From Streptosporangiales bacterium (GTDB taxonomy: Bacteria; Actinomycetota; Actinomycetes; Streptosporangiales; WHSR01), in contig WHSR01000011.1 in assembly GCA_009379995.1 (NCBI GenBank), forward strand, positions 1 through 64,000: a DNA stretch of 64,000 bases, written 5' to 3'. The notes under the pieces were generated by a model that saw only the letters and a list, made by a program, of their open reading frames with translations, did not search any database and was not told the DNA's origin. This document shows, in pieces, positions 60,623 through 64,000 of this stretch. The position numbers and the translations under genes are program-made. Each line of letters begins with the position of its first letter. Position 1 is the first letter of the stretch.

Positions 60623-62334
60623 CACGCCTCACCTCCTGCCGGCGGAAACTGTCCAGGGTTTCCGTCCGGCCCCAGGGGAACGTCGTCGGAGTCGGCCGCG
60701 CCGCTCAGCTGCTCCACCCGCGCCACGACCGACTCGTCCCGCACCGAGCGGCGGATCTCCTCCACCTCCTCGGCGCCGGCGGACTCGCCGGGCCCTTCGC
60801 CGACGGTCGGCCGGTCGGCCCGCTCGGCCCGAATGTCCTCGGCGAGCACTTCCTCGATCTCGGACTCCCGTTCGGCGATGCGGGCCTTGATGTCCTCCAT
60901 CCGGGTGCGGATGGCGGCCAGGTCGGTCTCGGAGAACAGGGCGTCGTCGGCCGAGCCCACCAGCCGCCTCGCGATGGCCAGGAAGTCGATGCCCTCCTCG
61001 TCGCCGTCGCCCATCTGTACGACCTGGGGCAGCCGGCCCGCGACGCCGGAGAGCTTGTCGAGGATCTCCTGCTGGAAGCGGTACTCGAGGATCTCGGGCG
61101 CGGCCGCGGCGCTGACCGCCTGGATGTCCAGCGCCTGCGCCTCGAGCAGGGCGGCGTTGGCGTTGGCGGTGCTCTCCGCCTCCACGAAGCGCTGCCGGGC
61201 CATCGCCTTGGCGCGGTTGGTCTCCCGCTCCAAAGCGGTGTCCATCTGGGCCTGGTAGCCGGCGATCTCGGCGCGGATGGCCGACAGGTTCTCCTGAAGT
61301 GCTGCCAGCTCACGGTTGAGGTCGCCGTCGTTTTGCTCCTTGCGGAGCTTCAGCTCGTACTCGTAGGTGTAGGCCTCCTTGGCCACCCGCACCATCTCGG
61401 GTGCGGCGAGGTCCATCCGGTAGTCCTGGCTCGACGGCTCGGCGTGGGTGATGTTGGCACTGGTCAGCCGCACCGCGGGGAGGAACTGCTCGTTCAGCCG
61501 TTCGAGCAGGGTCTGGGTGTTCTCACCCACCAGGTCGTAGATGTCCTCGGCCCGCTGCTCGTAGATGAGGCTGCGGGTGACCTCGCTGATCGCGTTCTGC
61601 AGCTTGTCGGAGAAGCCGCGCACCGCGCCCAGGACGAAGATGAACTCCGATGGGCTCTCGATCCGGAACTGCAGGAACAGGTCGACCGAGGCCCGGACCC
61701 CGCTCAACGTCGGCGCCTCCCGGATCGGCGCGTTGTACGGGTACTCGCGCGTGGTGTTGACGATGTAGGCGACCCGTTTGCGCGGGTCCAGCAGCGTGGA
61801 TCGGCCGGGTCCGACGATCCGGTCGAGCTTGCCGAACTTGGTGATCAGCGCCTGGCAGCCCTCCGGCACCATCACCACGCTGCGGCGCCACCAGGAAAAC
61901 ACCGTGACGACCAGGACGAGGAACCAATAGTGCGGGCCGAAGAGGACGACCGCCCCGCCGACCACCGCGGTAAACGCGAGGCCGATCAGCCCGATGAGGA
62001 TCAGCAGCGCGGCCGGGAGCATGGCGAGGAACGTCCGGCGTTTCGGCATGATCACCGGCGCTATGACGTTGATGAACTCGCCGGTCTGCGCACGCTCGGG
62101 GTAGCTCCGGTTGAGGATCTCGCCCGCGTCGTTCAGGGACGCGGTCTGCTGGACGATCTGGGTACCGACCGAGGCGCTCTGCTCCCGCGCGGAGAGGAAA
62201 TCGCCAGGGTCGACACCGAACCCCTCGGTCGCATCGTTCGCCACTTCGCTCGCCGCCTCGCCGACGGCCTGCCGGATCCCCTGGGCTCCGCCCGCCGCGG
62301 ATACGGCCTGGCGCGCCGTCTGCACCCACGACAT
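60622..62334 (-). CDS. SPFH (band 7/prohibitin-like) membrane protein, first of pair
   Basis: About 570 residues. A soluble N-terminal region of about 100 residues precedes a pair of membrane helices (FLAMLPAALLILIGLIGLAF, WFLVLVVTVFSWWRRSVVMV). The SPFH domain follows (VPEGCQALITKFGKLDRIVG, STLLDPRKRVAYIVNTTREY), then a long helical coiled coil (YEYELKLRKEQNDGDLNREL onward) and an acidic tail. The ATG 62334 has GGGAGGAA upstream. With the overlapping second gene it forms a two-component SPFH operon like HflK-HflC, but the partners differ in length and neither is close to HflKC by eye. Confidence 0.88.
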   Translation of the reverse strand: MSWVQTARQAVSAAGGAQGIRQAVGEAASEVANDATEGFGVDPGDFLSAREQSASVGTQIVQQTASLNDAGEILNRSYPERAQTGEFINVIAPVIMPKRRTFLAMLPAALLILIGLIGLAFTAVVGGAVVLFGPHYWFLVLVVTVFSWWRRSVVMVPEGCQALITKFGKLDRIVGPGRSTLLDPRKRVAYIVNTTREYPYNAPIREAPTLSGVRASVDLFLQFRIESPSEFIFVLGAVRGFSDKLQNAISEVTRSLIYEQRAEDIYDLVGENTQTLLERLNEQFLPAVRLTSANITHAEPSSQDYRMDLAAPEMVRVAKEAYTYEYELKLRKEQNDGDLNRELAALQENLSAIRAEIAGYQAQMDTALERETNRAKAMARQRFVEAESTANANAALLEAQALDIQAVSAAAAPEILEYRFQQEILDKLSGVAGRLPQVVQMGDGDEEGIDFLAIARRLVGSADDALFSETDLAAIRTRMEDIKARIAERESEIEEVLAEDIRAERADRPTVGEGPGESAGAEEVEEIRRSVRDESVVARVEQLSGAADSDDVPLGPDGNPGQFPPAGGEA

Positions 62335-62572
62335 GAGGTTTCCTCCCCCGCTCGCGGCTAACCGATGTGCGGCCACCCTACCGACGCGGGGCCCGCGTGT
62401 CCTACCGCGTTACCTGCAGTGAAACGCAATCGCAACCCGCCGGGCGGCCACGCCGACCCGCCGGACGACTGCGGTGAACGGCGGGAAAACTCGGGCGTCT
62501 CCCCCGGCGGAGGGCCCGGCACCCGACTAGAGTCCTGTCTGTTCACGCCGGCCGCGAACTACCGAGACAGGA
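62335..62572. other. divergent intergenic region between the SPFH operon and the sulfotransferase-like gene
   Basis: 238 bp. It holds the promoters for both directions. No repeat of the three families and no clear operator were recognised. AGGAG at 62566-62571 is the ribosome site of the downstream gene. Confidence 0.4.
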
Positions 62573-63781
62573 GTGATGGTGGCGTCACGGGTCGTCGTCC
62601 ACATCGGTCTGCAGAAGTCCGGAACGACCTACCTGCAGAAGATCCTGCAGCAGCTTGCCGACGAGCTTGCCGCTGCCGGCGTTCGCTATCCCCTGCCCCG
62701 CCCGAGGCGCGGAAGATCCGAGTTCAACCACGAGCGGGCCACATACGGGCTGATCGGTACCGAGTACACCTGGGTGTCGGAGCAGCGGCGGGAGCAGGCG
62801 CGAGGGACGTGGCGGTGGCTCGTCGAGCAGGTGCGCGCCCACCCCGGCACGGTGCTGCTCTCCGCCGAGGCGCTGTCGGTCATCCGCTCCGGGGGCATCC
62901 ATCGCCTCGTCGAGGAGTTGGGCGGCGACATCGACGTCGTTGTCACCGCGCGCGACCTCGGCCGGATCCTCCCCTCGTTGTGGCAGCAGCACCTGCGCAA
63001 CGGGCGGGTGAGCTCCTTCGGCGGGTACCTGCGCGACCTGGCCGACCAGCGGGACCGACCGCTGGAGGACCGCGAGGACGTGGCCGAGCTGCACCTGTGG
63101 CGGGCGTTCGCGCTGGGCGGGCTGGCACGACGGTGGGCCAAGGTGGTCGGAACCGACCGGATAAGAGTGGTCACCAGTCCGCGCGAGGCCCCTGCGGAGC
63201 AGCTGTGGTCGCGCTTCTGCCGGGCCGCGGAGATCCCGGCGGACGCCGCGAGGCCCTCCAAGGAGCTGCTGAGACAGCGCACGCACACCGGGCTGACCGC
63301 ACCGGAGGCGGCAGTGCTGGCGTCGCTCAACTCCGCCCTGCAGGAGGCGGGGTGGGACCACCAGGCGGCGGCCGGCCTGCGGCAACGCATCATCGTCAAC
63401 GGTTTCGCGCCGTTGAAGGAACGGGGGCCGCGCATAGTGGTGCCCAAGGAGTGGCGCGACAGGATAGCGGCGTGGAGCGACGAGGACGTCGACCAGCTCA
63501 TCGACACCGGTGTGCCCATCCTCGGCGACGCCGACGACCTCCGCTACGACCCCGGTTACGACGACGTACCTGCGCCCTCACCGGAGGACGTCGCCAGGGC
63601 GGCGGCAGCGGCGGTGCTCACGGCGAACGACGCACCCCGCCCCGGCGCCGCCGGCCCGTCGGCAGTCCTCGAGTCCCAGGACGAAGCCGCGGTGGACATC
63701 GACGCGGCGCGGTCCGGGGCGACGGGGCCGTACCGGCGGGCCGCGAGCTGGATGAAGAGGCGGGGTCGCTCGGCCGGCTGA
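62573..63781 (+). CDS. sulfotransferase-superfamily P-loop protein
   Basis: Protein of about 402 residues. The N-terminal VVVHIGLQKSGTTYLQKILQ is the 5'-phosphosulfate loop of the sulfotransferase superfamily, and VVVTARDLGRILPSLWQQHL is the region of the 3'-phosphate site. The C-terminal third is acidic, Ala/Pro-rich and ends basic (SWMKRRGRSAG). It may modify an exported glycan or lipid, but enzymatic activity is not certain. It starts at GTG 62573 or the ATG next to it. It faces the SPFH operon. It is not a close relative of the 5.5-kb sulfotransferase. Confidence 0.8.
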   Translation: MMVASRVVVHIGLQKSGTTYLQKILQQLADELAAAGVRYPLPRPRRGRSEFNHERATYGLIGTEYTWVSEQRREQARGTWRWLVEQVRAHPGTVLLSAEALSVIRSGGIHRLVEELGGDIDVVVTARDLGRILPSLWQQHLRNGRVSSFGGYLRDLADQRDRPLEDREDVAELHLWRAFALGGLARRWAKVVGTDRIRVVTSPREAPAEQLWSRFCRAAEIPADAARPSKELLRQRTHTGLTAPEAAVLASLNSALQEAGWDHQAAAGLRQRIIVNGFAPLKERGPRIVVPKEWRDRIAAWSDEDVDQLIDTGVPILGDADDLRYDPGYDDVPAPSPEDVARAAAAAVLTANDAPRPGAAGPSAVLESQDEAAVDIDAARSGATGPYRRAASWMKRRGRSAG

Positions 63782-63905
63782 GAAGGGCCCCGCCCGGAGC
63801 CGGGCGTAGGGTTGCTTCGTGGGCAAGGGGCGGTGCGTGCTCCGCGCGCATGCCGGCGATATGGGGCTCGTCGGCTTCGGGGACTAGGTGGGGGGCCAAC
63901 GGCTG

Positions 63906-64000
63906 ATGGGCGAGTATCTTCCGTCCGACGCGGCAAGGCCGTTGCGCCGCCTGCATTGGCGGCTGACGGCGGTCTGCCTGATCGTCTGCGCCATCGCGAT
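63906..64000 (+). CDS. start of a membrane protein, cut by the window end
   Basis: From ATG 63906 the frame reads MGEYLPSDAARPLRRLHWRL then TAVCLIVCAIA, a short soluble start and the beginning of a membrane helix. This resembles the start of bacterial PH-domain (bPH2) membrane proteins, but too little is visible to decide. GGGGGG at about 63889-63894 could be the ribosome site. Confidence 0.45.
   Translation, partial: MGEYLPSDAARPLRRLHWRLTAVCLIVCAIA

Noticed and set aside
63789..63805. Terminator after the sulfotransferase-like gene
   Set aside because: GCCCG-GAGC-CGGGC gives only a 5-bp stem without a T-run, which is too weak in this GC-rich background.

Overview
The window is GC-rich chromosomal DNA of a filamentous-type actinomycete, most likely Streptomycetales or Streptosporangiales. 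The main evidence is gene order. A long block carries ffh, glnD-glnB-amtB, ftsY, smc, acylphosphatase, mutM, rnc, rpmF, a DUF177 gene, coaD, rsmD, recG, a DAK2 gene, rpmB, thiD, thiL, a stand-alone AsnC/Lrp domain, a DUF3515 lipoprotein, ddl, gpsA, plsC, hup, leuD-leuC and an NdgR-type IclR gene. This is close to the order known around SCO5550-SCO5586 of Streptomyces coelicolor. GTG starts, strong GGAGG ribosome sites, 4-base gene overlaps, an F420 gene (cofC), a DUF397 protein and a DUF5753 XRE regulator agree with this. No tRNA, rRNA, CRISPR array, insertion sequence or prophage was seen.

Region 1 (1-7.3 kb) has a decayed MHS-type transporter facing a TetR regulator with twin operators. Then come malQ, an amidase, a sulfotransferase and a NERD-domain membrane protein. 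Region 2 (7.4-8.9 kb) is ffh. Region 3 (9.0-19.4 kb) is an accessory catabolic island. A GntR/FCD regulator sits between two divergent operons: CaiB-type CoA-transferase, two hot-dog hydratase subunits, thioesterase and an AtuA/DUF1446 protein on the minus strand, and regulator, acyl-CoA dehydrogenase, fused TRAP permease, TAXI binding lipoprotein and SDR on the plus strand. The set reads as uptake, CoA activation, oxidation and hydration of an unidentified organic acid.

Region 4 (19.5-24.8 kb) is nitrogen sensing and transport (GlnD, PII, Amt, with two GlnR-like boxes) and FtsY. Region 5 (24.9-26.8 kb) is a PadR regulator coupled to a frameshifted FAD monooxygenase. Region 6 (27-44.4 kb) is the conserved housekeeping block. 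It includes folD under a ZTP riboswitch, a UdgX-type uracil-DNA glycosylase, and an unexplained operon of a 45-residue peptide and a 248-residue protein inserted between thiD and thiL. Region 7 (44.4-48.5 kb) is accessory and regulatory: an orphan TadE-like peptide, a WhiJ/AbaA-like set (HATPase, small protein, XRE, DUF397) and a DUF574-type methyltransferase. Region 8 (48.7-56.2 kb) holds ddl, gpsA-plsC, cofC, hup, leuCD and ndgR. Region 9 (56-64 kb) holds an SGNH hydrolase, a MerR-controlled pair of genes under a 40-bp operator, two coupled SPFH proteins, a second sulfotransferase-like gene and the start of a membrane protein.

Three families of long palindromic repeats are scattered through the window, nearly all just past stop codons. 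One copy lies inside malQ and is translated in frame. The strongest leads for new biology are this coding palindrome, the AtuA/TAXI-TRAP island, the small-peptide operon at 42 kb, and the tandem SPFH operon.
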